Both the position numbers and the translations under genes were made by a program. From Sisyra terminalis (lineage: Eukaryota > Arthropoda > Insecta > Neuroptera > Sisyridae): a stretch of 64,000 bases of DNA. The stretch covers positions 46,139,050 through 46,203,049 of the forward strand of contig OY292277.1 of assembly GCA_958496175.1 (NCBI GenBank). Direction: 5' to 3'. Shown one piece after another: positions 38,236 to 48,665 of this stretch (positions within the stretch are counted from its first letter, which is position 1; every line of letters begins with the position of its first letter). The notes below the pieces were generated by a model, which did not search any database, was not told the origin of the DNA, and worked only from the letters and a program-made list of their open reading frames with translations.

Positions 38236-38284
38236 TCAAGAAGCCTGATGAAGTTACGATAAGTAACTAAACGTAGCTAATTGA
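38236..38284 (+). ncRNA. Hammerhead-ribozyme-like motif H4 (solitary)
   Basis: Stem I TCAA-GA-AGC (38236-38244) pairs with GCT-AA-TTGA (38276-38284), leaving a 2x2 internal loop. Core CTGATGA is at 38245-38251, an extra A, stem II GTTAC/GTAAC with loop GATAA (38253-38267), then TAAA instead of GAAA, stem III ACGT (38271-38274) and the predicted cleavage after A38275. Only the G12 position departs from the consensus. It lies in a simple AT-rich repeat and is not part of a palindrome. Confidence 0.5.
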
Positions 38285-38429
38285 ATAATAAAAATATTAA
38301 ATAAATAAAAAACCTGTCTTAAACAACCTGAATTGTCTTCTTATTTAAAAAAATAAAAGCTGAGATCTGAATTTTATCATCTATTCATACTTAAAGTCTG
38401 GCAGCATTTTTTGTAAATCATGAAATTTG

Positions 38430-38890
38430 AAGAAAAAAAATTATTTCTCGCATATTTTCCAACAAAATCCTATATTTCTTCTTCCTATATTCTTTTTTAC
38501 GCCATTAATTGGTATGTTTAATTCGTCCCTCAGTAGATTTGAAAGAAAAAACTTTGATGATAGTATATTTTCCCAGAAAATGTCGTTTTAAGAAAAAGCT
38601 CTATTTAAAATAATTTCAAAATATTGAAATTTCAAATTGAGTTTTTTCCGCAATCAGCATTTTCTTGGAAAATATGTTACCACGAAAGTTTTTTCTTTAA
38701 AGCTCTCTGAGGTACAGAAAAGCTCCAATTAATGGCGCAATAACATTGGAAAATACAACATTTTAAAAATGCTCTGAATTGAGCTTTTTCTTTGAACGGA
38801 GTTTTCAAAGAATATATGCGAGTGACAAAATATTTTCTTTCTAAACTTTCGTGCACCACTAAAACACCTATGTTTTTGTAATTTTAAAAA
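38430..38890. repeat. Foldback repeat with ~145-bp monomer arms (copy 3)
   Basis: Left arm contains gccattaattggtatgttta (38502-38521); the right arm contains its inverse counterpart caattaatggcgcaa (38726-38740). Both arms have gcatattttcc / gaaaatatg and a gagctttttctt word. Centre near 38615. More diverged than copies 1 and 2. Confidence 0.7.
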
Positions 38891-38969
38891 AATTATTACA
38901 AAATATTTTATTGGTAATTTGGGGTTAAAGAAATTTGAGGAAAAAAAATTGTTGTTCGCACTTTCTTAT

Positions 38970-40210
38970 CTTCCCTTATCGAATTCCCAAGGATCAAGCT
39001 CATATCTGCCAAAAATTGCTATGTAGTACCATTAAGGATGATTCAATCTAAACTATTGTACTCAATTTCAGCGGAAAACACTATCCCACATATTCTTTTT
39101 AAGCACTTGAAAATTGTCCTTTTTGAAACTTTGAAATGCTATTGCGTGTGTCCTTTTGCACACAAGACAAAAATTTCTTCACATTATATTTCACGGTAAG
39201 GTAAAGTTTAATAATCCATTGCTAAAGTTAGCCCTTATAAGGAAAAGACCCACCTCGAAAATCGACTATTTTTAGTGCATATTTAATGCATGCATTTTTA
39301 CCACCTTAAAATCCCGTTTCGATTTCCTTAGGATCTCACCCGTTTTTGTAAATTTTTGGTACGTTATACTTTTAAGGATGATTCAATCTAAACTATTGTG
39401 CTCAGTTACAGCGAAAAAAACCATCCCTTATATCCTTTTTCTGCACTTGAAAATTGTCCGTTTTGAAACATTAAAATTGTATTGCGGGTGTTTTTACACA
39501 CAGGACAAAAATTTATTTATATACATTTCATATAAGGGCATCGTTCAATAATCCATAGCTTAAGTTAACCTAAAGTTAAAATAAGGAAAAGTCACCTCTC
39601 GAAAATGGACCAATTTTAGGGAAAATTCGGTGAATGCTTTTTAACCTCCTGAAATTTCCGTTTCGAGTTCCCAAAGATCTAGCACATATTTGCAAATAAT
39701 TTTTATTCTATACCATTAAGGATGGTCCAATCGAAAAAAGTGTGCTCAGTTTTTGCGAAATAAATCATCCCTTATATCCTTTTTATGCACTGGAAAATTG
39801 TCCTTTTTGAATCTTTGAACTGTTTTTGCACACAAGACAAAAAAAAATTCACATTTCATTTCACGTAAGGGCATTGTTTAATAATCCATCGCTAAAATTA
39901 GCCCTTATAAGGAAAAGTCACTTTTCGATAATCGACCACCTTTAGGGTAAACTTGTTGCAAATATCTAGATCTAGCAAATATTTGCATATTATTTTTATG
40001 CAATGCCATTACGGATGAATCAAACTTAGTTATTGTGCTCAGTTTCAGCGAAAAAATCCAATCTTTATAACCTTTTGATTCACTTGAAAATTGTTCTTTT
40101 TGAAACTTTTAAATCATATTGCGAGTGTCCTTTTGCACAGAGAACAAAAATTTCTTCTTTTTTCATCTCACGTAAGAGTATCGTTTAATAACCCATCGCT
40201 AGAGAAAATC
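38970..40210. repeat. Tandem array, four units of ~340 bp
   Basis: The word aggatgattcaatctaaact or a close variant recurs at about 39035, 39375, 39719 and 40011. Each unit continues through tgtgctcag-ttcagcgaa, ttgaaaattgtcctttttga, ttgcacacaagacaaaaatt and taataatccat. The last unit is shorter by about 50 bp. No coding sequence; behaves as a small satellite array. Confidence 0.85.
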
Positions 40211-40279
40211 ATTTTCCAAAAAAATCCTTATGTAATGGCTAGGTGGTCGTTAATTGCATTTCTATAAATATTAAAATTT

Positions 40280-40460
40280 GAAATATTTTTTATGCCCTTA
40301 ATTGATGGTTTTTTGTACCTCAGGAGATTTGGAAAAAAACATTTTGATGATAGCATATTTTCTCAAAAAATGTGCTTTTAAAAAGCTCAATTTGAAGAAT
40401 TCTCGAAATATTGAGTTGAGCTTATTTTTCAAACAACGATTTTTTTGAAAATTTGATTTT
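40280..40460. repeat. Foldback repeat, partial (copy 4)
   Basis: Contains the left-arm words cccttaattgatggttttt, tgatgatagcatattttctc and aaaagctcaattt in the same order as 38500-38600. The matching right arm is largely lost. Confidence 0.6.
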
Positions 40461-41524
40461 TTGCTCACCTATAAAATCCAATCATGTCAATCAAGGTAAT
40501 AATATGTAATAATATAAATCATCCCTCGTATGGTTAGCTCTTAAAGGAATCAGGATGACTTATTCCACTCTGTTTATGCTACTTCTTAAACCTTCCTAGA
40601 TAGGCTTATGTCTTCTTTTAATTCTTTCAATTGCTATAATATCCTTCCTCGTTTGTGGGGAATTGAAATTTTATGTTATGTGCTTTTTTCAAGTTGATGA
40701 ATTGTATGGGAAGAAGTTTAGGTTTGTTAATTTAAACTAGGAATAGTTTTCATTGGAGATATTGCTTACATATTTGATGATTTCTATGGTGGGATAGGTT
40801 TATAGATCTTCTTAATTAAATAATGTCATTTGATAAGTAGTCAACATGCATTGCAAATGCAAATTTTAATAGTGCTTAATCAATCGAGGCAATAGTTTTT
40901 ACACTTAAGTCTGAGAAAAGTTATATAATTCGGAAAATCAGAAATCTTAGTGCTAATAGTCTTGGTTTAAATTCAATTAATAATTGAAATTTTTATGAAA
41001 ACTTATATTTTCAATCTAAATGATTAAAAAGTATATGGCTATATGCTATTTTTCATGGTCATTATGTCTTTATTAAAAAGGCAAAATCACCCCTAAATAA
41101 TATAAAATATTACGTCATTCTATCACTTATTAATTTTTTTAACAAAAATTAGATAAGATACAGATCTAAAACTTCTAGGATCTTGGTATTGTTTTAGTAC
41201 CTACATACGTATCAAATATCATTAGAATATCGTTCCGGGGTCAATTTACAATGTTTATACCCTAAGGATCTTTATAGGACTATATCGTTAACATGAAGGA
41301 TTTTAATTAAAACTAAAAGCTTCATTTCTATATTCTGAAAGTTTTGCAGTTTATCGTATAAAATTGACTTAAGAAGACGAAAAACACTCTCTTGGTCAAT
41401 TTGAACGAATTTTTGAATGAAATTTGGATTATTTTTAATTAAAATTACGAAATTTTGTATTAAAATACTTTTTGCCTAATTACCTAAATTTATCCAGATT
41501 TACTTTATCTGTAAAACGTATCAC
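40461..41524. other. Unassigned AT-rich spacer
   Basis: Nothing recognised. Confidence 0.3.
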
Positions 41525-41742
41525 TAAGAGCCGGTACTTCTACTCATGGATAGACAAACTATGTCCGTAAGATAGCGACTTAATAGATAAAAATTTATCT
41601 GGCAAATAATTTCTATACATTCATCCAACATATCTCACAATCCTTAAGTGAAAATACGCATGTTTTCTCTACTCGTATTTTCCGGATAAAATTTTATTTG
41701 GAAGATAAATTTCACTATCTAGATGTGAAAATACCAGTCCTA
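41525..41742. mobile_element. MITE bounded by TA
   Basis: A 218-bp sequence with inverted ends: left TAAGAGCCGGTACTTCTACT, right complement TTAGGACTGGTATTTTCACA, continuing into catggatag / catctagatag, and an internal inverted ttatct pair. TA at both ends suggests a Tc1/mariner-type origin. No coding sequence. Confidence 0.6.
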
Positions 41743-43735
41743 AATAAAAGGTATAATTTTTGAAAAATCTTATTTTTATTGGATTTTAAACAATCTACTT
41801 GTATGGGAAAGCATTTTGGGATAGCAGCTTATACAACTTAGGGGTATACTTTCAGAAAATGCTTCAAAATGTAAAATAAAAGCTTTATAACTTATAGTTT
41901 TTTTTTTTTTTTAATTCCGAACTGTTAACTGAAAATATTTAATTTTTTTGTATTCTTAAAAACAATCTTGGCATTTGAGATTCGCAGAAAATTATTTTCT
42001 GTGTATTTTTTAAACTAAATTCTCTCAAGGAAATTATTTAAGACGCAATTGTTGATTCTTGTGAAATTCGTTTGAGGTTTAACAAGTCTGAAAATATATT
42101 AATTAAATAAGTGAAATATTCGGGCGAGCTTTTAACATTTGAAGCTCAGATATATAAATTATAACATATTTGAAGGTAAATATTTATGTCTTGTAATGAA
42201 ATTCTTTCGAAATTACATATTTGCGTTTGTCAAAAATAACGAAATTATTGCTTCAAATATTTCGTTCGGCATTCGGTTTTTGTTGAGATTGTCTGCTCAT
42301 TTTCTGCTACAATATTGTAAATATTTTCCTCGTCACCCCCTTCTTTATCGTTTTTCGTCTGACCCAGTGGCTTTTTGGGAGCTTTACGTGCTTTTTTCGC
42401 GATAATTACAGTGAGTAGAATTTATGTGAAAAATATGTGAAATATTTTTTGGGCTACGCGTGGATTGAATTGGTGTGTGAAACGCGGTGAAATATTATAT
42501 TTGTGTAACGGGGGTGTTTGCCAATTTCATCCCTTCGCCGTGTGTTTGTGCTTTGATCCAGCCTCGAAATTGAGTAAATAATGTTTAATCAAACTTTGGT
42601 AATCTAAGAAGTCTTAAAATGATAGGCGAACGCTTCTTTCGTCGTGAATAAATCTTCTTGAGTTTCGTTTTATCATTAAATTTTGAAAACGTGATGAAAA
42701 GATTTTAATAGGGTTTACTTGTTAAATTTATAATTTTGAAACAAATTAAGTAAACATATGAGATTTAATGAAAGTTTCTCACAAAAATAGATCCGTACTT
42801 TTAATTGGATATTGCGCTGCCAATTAAATTTTCAACAAAATTCACATGAAATATAAAAAATATATCCTCTTATATATTTCGATTTGTGAAAGCAAACATA
42901 CACAATATACATTTACCTATAGACTACAAAAATTCAATGCTGAAGTGAATTTCCCGCAGAATTAAAATGGAGCTTTAAATCGTTGTTCAAAGCACTTTTT
43001 TAACATTTGTATTTCGTGTTATTTATTTTATGCTTGAGAATATGTTTTAGACATTCAATGCAAACAATCCTTCGAGCGATTTACACAAAATTACCAGTCT
43101 CATTTTCAAGATCAAACAGGTAAAACAGCTTCTGCGTAATTGAATCTGTCGTCTTTTTGTTTCATCCATCTTCAACATATGTGGCGGAATATTAAAAATC
43201 ATAATTATCATTTTCCTGTTGAATTCCTCTTTGAGAGTTCAGTGATTTCATTTTAAAAGTAAAACATCCGTTGGTGTATTTATATTTGAAAAGATTCAAA
43301 CGAAAATCTAGTTCCACTACTTGTATCAATAAAGTTTTAGTTTAATGTCTGTAATTAATTTTGCTACAACTGTGGATAAAAGAACAAAGACTAAAGCGGT
43401 TATTTTATGTACATAGCATAACTTTTTAGTGGGGATTTCATTTTTCTTTGGTTCTTTATATTTTAATCGGGAATTTAAACCACACGGCAATTGATTAACT
43501 TAAAAGGAAACCCAATTAAAAGAATAGCATTCACCAATGTTTTAGGATTAATTTTTGATGAAAAGATCTCGTAGAAAATCATATAAAAAATTGAAAAAAG
43601 ACTGCATAAAACGACTTCCAAAGCTCAAAACAATTGCATCAAGATATTGGGGAGTATATCTTACTGCAAAGGATCAGAGGATCAGAATCATCAGGATCAG
43701 AAGAGAGAAAACTTATCCTTAGAAGATGTGAATGC
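41743..43735. other. Unassigned AT-rich stretch
   Basis: Nothing recognised. An 88-codon frame at 42139-42405 and a 63-codon frame at 43634-43825 show no domain; the latter runs into the triplicated block. Confidence 0.3.
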
Positions 43736-44305
43736 AACCATTTTCAAGAAGTTCTACTGGTGTTAAATCATCTCAAATTTCTTGACTTTTATAGCAAATA
43801 TAGACACAAAAGTTCTTCAATTTAGTTTCCATAAAAGGTATCTGTGGTCACCAAAGTGACTAGAATTTTTAAAGACCTATAATTCAGGTGCGATTTAGTA
43901 AAGTTTAGTGCAAGTGCAAGAGGCTAAAACAGAATAGTCGCCAATGATACTGGTAGTTGAAGCAACTTTAAATAACCAAGGAAAAAAATCCATTCTAAGA
44001 TTTTCAAGAAGTTCTACTGTTGTTAATCATCTCAAATTTCTTGACTTTTATAGCAAATATAGACACAAAAGTTCTTCAATTTAGTTTCCATAAAAGGTAT
44101 CTCTGGTCACCAAAGTGACTGGAATTTTTAAAGACTTATAATTCAGGTGCGATTTAGTCAAGGTTAGTGCAAGTGCAAGAGGCTAAAACAGAATAGTCGC
44201 CAATGATCCTTGTAGTTCAAGAAGTTCTACTGTTGTTAAATAATCTTAAATTTCTTGACTTTTAAAGCAAACATAGACACAAAAGTTCTTCAATTTAGTT
44301 TAGTT
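43736..44305. repeat. Tandem triplication
   Basis: ttcaagaagttctactg starts units at about 43743, 44003 and 44217. Units 1 and 2 are nearly identical for about 215 bp (through ggtcaccaaagtgact and gtgcaagaggctaaaacaga); unit 1 has an extra ~45 bp; unit 3 stops after caatttagttt. The high identity suggests a recent duplication. Confidence 0.85.
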
Positions 44306-44487
44306 TTAATGCAAATAATTTCCAAATATCATATGAACCGTTGGCCTTTTATGAATGGAAAGAAGAATCGATAGTCTTTGTTTGAATAATTTGAACTCAA
44401 ATAGCTGTTTTTTGGCCTTAGAGCGTTTTGATTTATTCTATGGAGATTTTGATCTCTAAAATAAAGTAGTACTTAACAAATTAAATT

Positions 44488-44805
44488 CTGTGTATACAAT
44501 AGATAGAATATATTGTGGTCCAATTTATGTAGCATAATTTAATGAGAGTGAATCATCACAAAGCAGTTACGGAGTGATCCAAACTACTTGATGACCACTG
44601 AGGAAGATTGCTTGGGAATCGAAAAACGTATCTGGGCAATACGTCACGAATATTTTTGTTTGAACTCCTGTTGAAATTTATGTTTATGGTATGATTTTTA
44701 TATATTATTATATTAAATTATACCGCATAAATTGAACCGCAATATATTCTTTATATTGTATACATAGTATAACTGTTCAAAGTAAGCGAAAAAATCTTAT
44801 TTTGA
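44488..44805. mobile_element. Palindromic Penelope-like element, second copy
   Basis: Same family as 17145-17570. The left arm is mostly deleted (44488-44540 and a centre piece remain). The right arm is complete and keeps the end tataactgttcaaagtaagc followed by gaaaaaatcttatttt, which is missing on the right of the first copy. Carries motif H3. Confidence 0.75.
44592..44638 (+). ncRNA. Hammerhead-ribozyme-like motif H3
   Basis: TGACCA (44592-44597), core CTGAGGA (44598-44604; the consensus allows any base at position 7), stem II GATTGC/GGAATC with one mismatch, GAAA (44621-44624), stem III AAACGTAT with one mismatch, predicted cleavage after C44632, then TGGGCA pairing back with one mismatch. 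A decayed relative of H1. Confidence 0.45.
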
Positions 44806-45557
44806 TTGTAAATTAAATTCATTTTATGTATTTTTATCGTGAATTTTATGCGAAAAAGCTCAAAATCAAAATCGATTTTTCCATTATTATAAAAATTATT
44901 AATTTAAATTACATAATTATGGTCGCAACTATATCGTAGTATGGACCATTTTCTTTAATCTCATTTCTTTTATATGGATTAAATGCTTAACCAAAAAGTA
45001 TTCTTATAGAATGAAAAAAAATAGTTTAAAAGCCATTCGGTATACAATTTATTTGTATTGAATAAATGGGTTAAGAATTTAAAAGACTGTACAAACGTTA
45101 TTTTTTAAACTTTTTCCTAGAAAAAAATATGCACTTATTAAATAAAAACCTATTTAATTTGTTTACTTTTAAAGAGAATTACGTATTTTGAAGCTTTCAA
45201 GCTTTCGAAAGCTTATTTGAAACGCCTTACCTATTGCCATCTATTGTACATCCATACCGACTGAAAGAACTGTCAAGCATACTAGTCACTGGTTCTGAAC
45301 TTCGCTACGTCAAAAAGAAGTGTCAAAGTTGGTCAAACCAAAACTTTTCTTTGTAAATTTCCAGGAAAATTGAAAAATAATATTGATCAACCAACAACAT
45401 CTTGTGTGACATCTTTTGTTTGTTATGTTTTTTTTTTATATTTCAAAAATTGTTGACAAAATGAAAAAAATTGGTAAAAATATCTAAAAGTTAATTATTT
45501 TTTGGTCATTCAATTCAAAATTCTCTGTGTTTTTATATTTGAAAAAAAGCATTAAAA
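44806..45557. other. Upstream region of the ankyrin gene
   Basis: The first half is featureless AT-rich DNA. From about 45230 the sequence is less AT-rich (cgccttacctattgccatct, ccataccgactgaaagaact) and probably holds the promoter and 5' untranslated region, but no clear TATA box or initiator stands out. Confidence 0.35.
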
Positions 45558-46541
45558 ATGCGTGAAAAGACACTGTTTCAAGCTGCCGTCAACAATGACA
45601 TTTTAGTTATTGAACAGTTTCATATGAACTTTCCGGATGTGCATTGGAATAGGATTCTTCAGAACAAAACTAAGTCGACGTTGTTGCACATGGCGGCTCA
45701 CCATGGTCATTTGAAAATCGTTAAATATCTGTTACAGAATTATTCACCGAAGGACATTGATATTGGGGATAAGGACTCAAAAACCGCGCTTCACGAGGCA
45801 GCACAGGCCTGTCGATACCAAGTCGTTGAATATTTACTAAAAGAAGGTGCCAATGCTAATGTCTTAAAACGTGGCGATTGGACTCCGCTGATGTGTGCAG
45901 CAGCTGCTGTCGATCGAAGCAATCAACTGAAGACAATCATCCCCTTGATTGAAACCGGGAAAACTGACATCCACGCGGTCAACAAAGACGGCTGGAATGC
46001 CTTCCTCTTAGCCGTCCGATCCGGCAAACTAAAAGTCGTCCAATACTTCCTCGAAATCGATCCTAGTTTAATCCACAGCAAGTGCAACGTCGGCCGAAAT
46101 GCCCTTCACATTGCATGTCTTCACGGTCGCGTTGAAATCGTCAAAGAAATCATTTCCCGTTTCAAATCCTCCATTGACCTAAACCAAACATGTCTTATAG
46201 GGAATACATGTTTTCATGATGCTGTTTACAACGGCAATGTTAATTTAATTGATTATTTAGTTAGTGAAGGAGTCGATACACATATGGTTAACGGCGCTGG
46301 CTTCAACTGCCTTCATTTGGCTGCCTATGCTGGACATTGTCCTCTCATCGAGTACCTGTTGGAAGATCTACAATTTCCACCAAATTGTCGCACCATGGAC
46401 AAACATAAAATGACACCTTTACATTGTGCAGCTCTTTCGAAAAAAGAAGATGCAATACGACTTCTGATCAAATATGGATGTGATCGAAATTTGAAAGATA
46501 GCCATAAACGTCTTGCTTCTGCCTACCATGATATTGATTAA
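45558..46541 (+). CDS. ANKRD16: ANKRD16-like ankyrin-repeat protein
   Basis: An uninterrupted 327-residue frame made almost wholly of ankyrin repeats: a degenerate one at about 3-33, then units starting near 39 (TLLHMAAHHGHLKIVKYLL), 74 (TALHEAAQ), 107 (DWTPLMCAAAA), 143 (KDGWNAFLLAVRSGK), 178 (NALHIACLHGR), 214, 248 (NCLHLAAYAGH) and 285 (TPLHCAAL). No signal peptide, membrane segment or second domain. The pair DWTPLM and NKDGWN-F at this spacing, and the length, match animal ANKRD16 (about 360 residues in human), a cytosolic/nuclear partner of alanyl-tRNA synthetase that helps limit serine mischarging; the function here is inferred from that resemblance. Start context AAAAATG suits insects. 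A poly(A) signal follows within 30 bp. No intron, unlike the vertebrate gene, so an old retrocopy or intron loss is possible. No disabling mutation is visible. Confidence 0.8.
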   Translation: MREKTLFQAAVNNDILVIEQFHMNFPDVHWNRILQNKTKSTLLHMAAHHGHLKIVKYLLQNYSPKDIDIGDKDSKTALHEAAQACRYQVVEYLLKEGANANVLKRGDWTPLMCAAAAVDRSNQLKTIIPLIETGKTDIHAVNKDGWNAFLLAVRSGKLKVVQYFLEIDPSLIHSKCNVGRNALHIACLHGRVEIVKEIISRFKSSIDLNQTCLIGNTCFHDAVYNGNVNLIDYLVSEGVDTHMVNGAGFNCLHLAAYAGHCPLIEYLLEDLQFPPNCRTMDKHKMTPLHCAALSKKEDAIRLLIKYGCDRNLKDSHKRLASAYHDID

Positions 46542-46567
46542 GATTTATTGAAACTGTTTTATACTAA

Positions 46568-46577
46568 AATAAATAAA
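46568..46577 (+). terminator. Poly(A) signals of the ankyrin gene
   Basis: Two overlapping AATAAA hexamers at 46568-46573 and 46572-46577, 27 bp after the stop codon, followed by T-rich sequence (ttgttattttcttctttttt). This implies a very short 3' untranslated region. Confidence 0.7.
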
Positions 46578-46751
46578 AACATTTGTTATTTTCTTCTTTT
46601 TTTAGATTTTTTCATTGTAATAGATAAGTAATATAAAGTTAATTTAGAGGCGTCCAGTTGACGAGTCCGAGTGAATCTTTGACCGAAATGGAGATCATCT
46701 AGAAAAATAGATCATTTATAATAATTATATATTAAGGATATATATACATAT

Positions 46752-47563
46752 TAAGGTGATTTTTTTTTTACTTTTTTTGGTCCCATCGTGAAATTTTGTG
46801 GGAAATACCAAAAAAAAATTCCCTGAAAGTTTGAGCCCTTAATATTAATTTTAAGTCCTCGACCAAGACGTGTAGAGATTTCCCATTGAAAATACACGGA
46901 AACTCTGATTTTTTATTTTTAAATTTCTATATCTCAGCGGCATTTCATGGGATCGCTTTTACCGAAAATGGTTTTTTCTCAGAATTAAACGCTCTACAAA
47001 AGTGCCCATTGCGACAAAGTCGTAACTCACACCGGTGAGGTAGTACGGGCCACTGAACCAGATTTTTCCATAAAATTCGCGTTTTTTTTTGCATTTATCT
47101 CGTAAATAACAAGAGCTACGGAAAAATTATAAATAAAAAACTTGTAGAGAATTTGATTTCCTACAAAAAAGGTCCTGTAGACCAAATCGCGAAGATCAAT
47201 ATTAAACGAGATATTAAGCCTTAAATTTTATGGATAAATCAGGTTCAGTACTACCCGTACTACCTCACCGGTGTGAGTTACGACTTTGTCGCAATGGGCA
47301 CTTTAATTCTGAGCGTTTAATTCTGAGAAAAAACCATCTTCGGTAAAAGCGATCCCATGAAATGCCGCTGAGATATAGAAATGTAAAAATAAAAAATCAG
47401 AGTTTCCGTGTATTTTCAATGGGAAATCTTTACACGTCTTGGTCGAGGACTTAAAATTAATATTAAGGGCTCAAACTTTCAGGGATTTTTTTTTTGGTAT
47501 TTCCAACAAAATTTCACGATGGGACCAAAAAAAAAAAAAAGTCTCAAAAAAAAAATCCCCCTA
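46752..47563. mobile_element. hAT-like palindromic element, copy A
   Basis: An 812-bp near-perfect palindrome starting TAAGGTGATTTTTTTTT and ending with the complement of TAGGGGGATTTTTT, flanked by the exact 8-bp duplication ATACATAT (46744-46751 and 47564-47571). An 8-bp duplication and TAGGG-type ends fit hAT elements. Arms (about 46752-47080 and 47230-47563) share gagcccttaatattaatttt, gatcgcttttaccgaa and actcacaccggtgaggtag. No coding sequence. Related closely to copy B at 60213-61012. Confidence 0.85.
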
Positions 47564-48247
47564 ATACATATTAAGAACTATATGAACATCTTAATTGTTT
47601 GGATTAATATTCGTTTTAAGTTGCTTTTATTCTAAATTTTTTAACTCAAGAACAGCTTAACAGATTTCGATAATATTTGGTATTTTGGTTCAAACTACTA
47701 TTTCCTTTATTCTGAAAGCCTGTATATCATTGCTCATTCAAAATACAAAAAGCCATTCTTTTCTAAAACTGCGAAATGAAATTAAAACTACTACTAAAAA
47801 GAAAGAATATATAAAACTCTTGAATTGACTCCCCAAAATTAACTGGTGCCATCCACCATATTTTCGTGTTGGATGTTTTTTATTAATATTAATTTACCCA
47901 GCAAATTTAATTGGTTTTGAATTTATCAATTAAGCTCAATTAATGTTTTATTTACTTATAATGATCGAAAGTTAATGTGAGTAAGCAGAAATTATTTTCT
48001 TTTTTAAAAACGCACCAAAATGTAAGTCGCATTAGGGTTTCGATTCTTCAAAGACAAGTTATACTGCAGCACAAATTTCAGTCAATATGATATGCTATTT
48101 TTTTTTATACGTTTGGTTCTCCAAGATGAGGTTTGTATTGCCTCAATATTGCAGCCATAGGCCTATTGTGTTCCCTGGGTCTCTATTTCACCTTTTGTAA
48201 GCCAAGTGGATTTAATCCTGACGATTTTCTAATGGGTCCTCTGACCA
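47564..48247. other. Unassigned spacer
   Basis: No gene recognised. The part from about 48110 may be the untranslated 3' end of the LINE fragment that follows. Confidence 0.3.
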
Positions 48248-48665
48248 TCATCCGTGTTTTAATGTCTTTGGACAGTACATTTTCCATGTAAGTTTATTGT
48301 CAATAATGACCCCTAGATATCTCACCTCTATTACCGTTTTAAGTTTAATCCCCAAAAAGCTAGGGCTTTTCAAGCTCCCTTGTTTCCGTTTTAGGGTAAA
48401 TAGAATCAGGCTTGTTTTTGGGGGATTAACTGCAAGCCCCACTCCGTTACACCATTTTTCCACTATTTTTAAGTGCCGTTTGCATGACTTCGGCAACCAC
48501 CGTGTCGTATTTACCTGAAATTTGACTAAAAATGCCATCCGCATATCCTACAGTAAAGTACCTTTCGCCATTGAGCTGATTGAGTTCCTCCAGAAGTCGG
48601 TTTACCACTAGATCCCACAATAGAGGAGAAATGCTTCTCCTCTGCGGACATGCCCTGGTTATCAC
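48248..48665 (-). pseudogene. Non-LTR reverse transcriptase fragment
   Basis: Minus-strand frames 48665-48447 and 48544-48248 together read as part of a LINE reverse transcriptase: SPLLWDLVVNRLLEELN, then FTVGYADGIFSQISGKYD, where the catalytic Y-A-D-D box has become YADG, then VMQTALK, KIVEKWCNGVGLAVNPPKTS, FTLKRKQGSLKSPSFLGIKL and VRYLGVIIDNKLTWK. The order and wording resemble I/R1/Loa-group insect LINEs rather than the Jockey-like copy at 25 kb. The loss of the second catalytic Asp and a frameshift between the two frames make it inactive. Both ends of the element are missing. Confidence 0.88.

Noticed and set aside
44592..44638. Motif H3 as a still functional ribozyme
   Set aside because: Mismatches in stems I, II and III make activity unlikely; kept only as a decayed relative.
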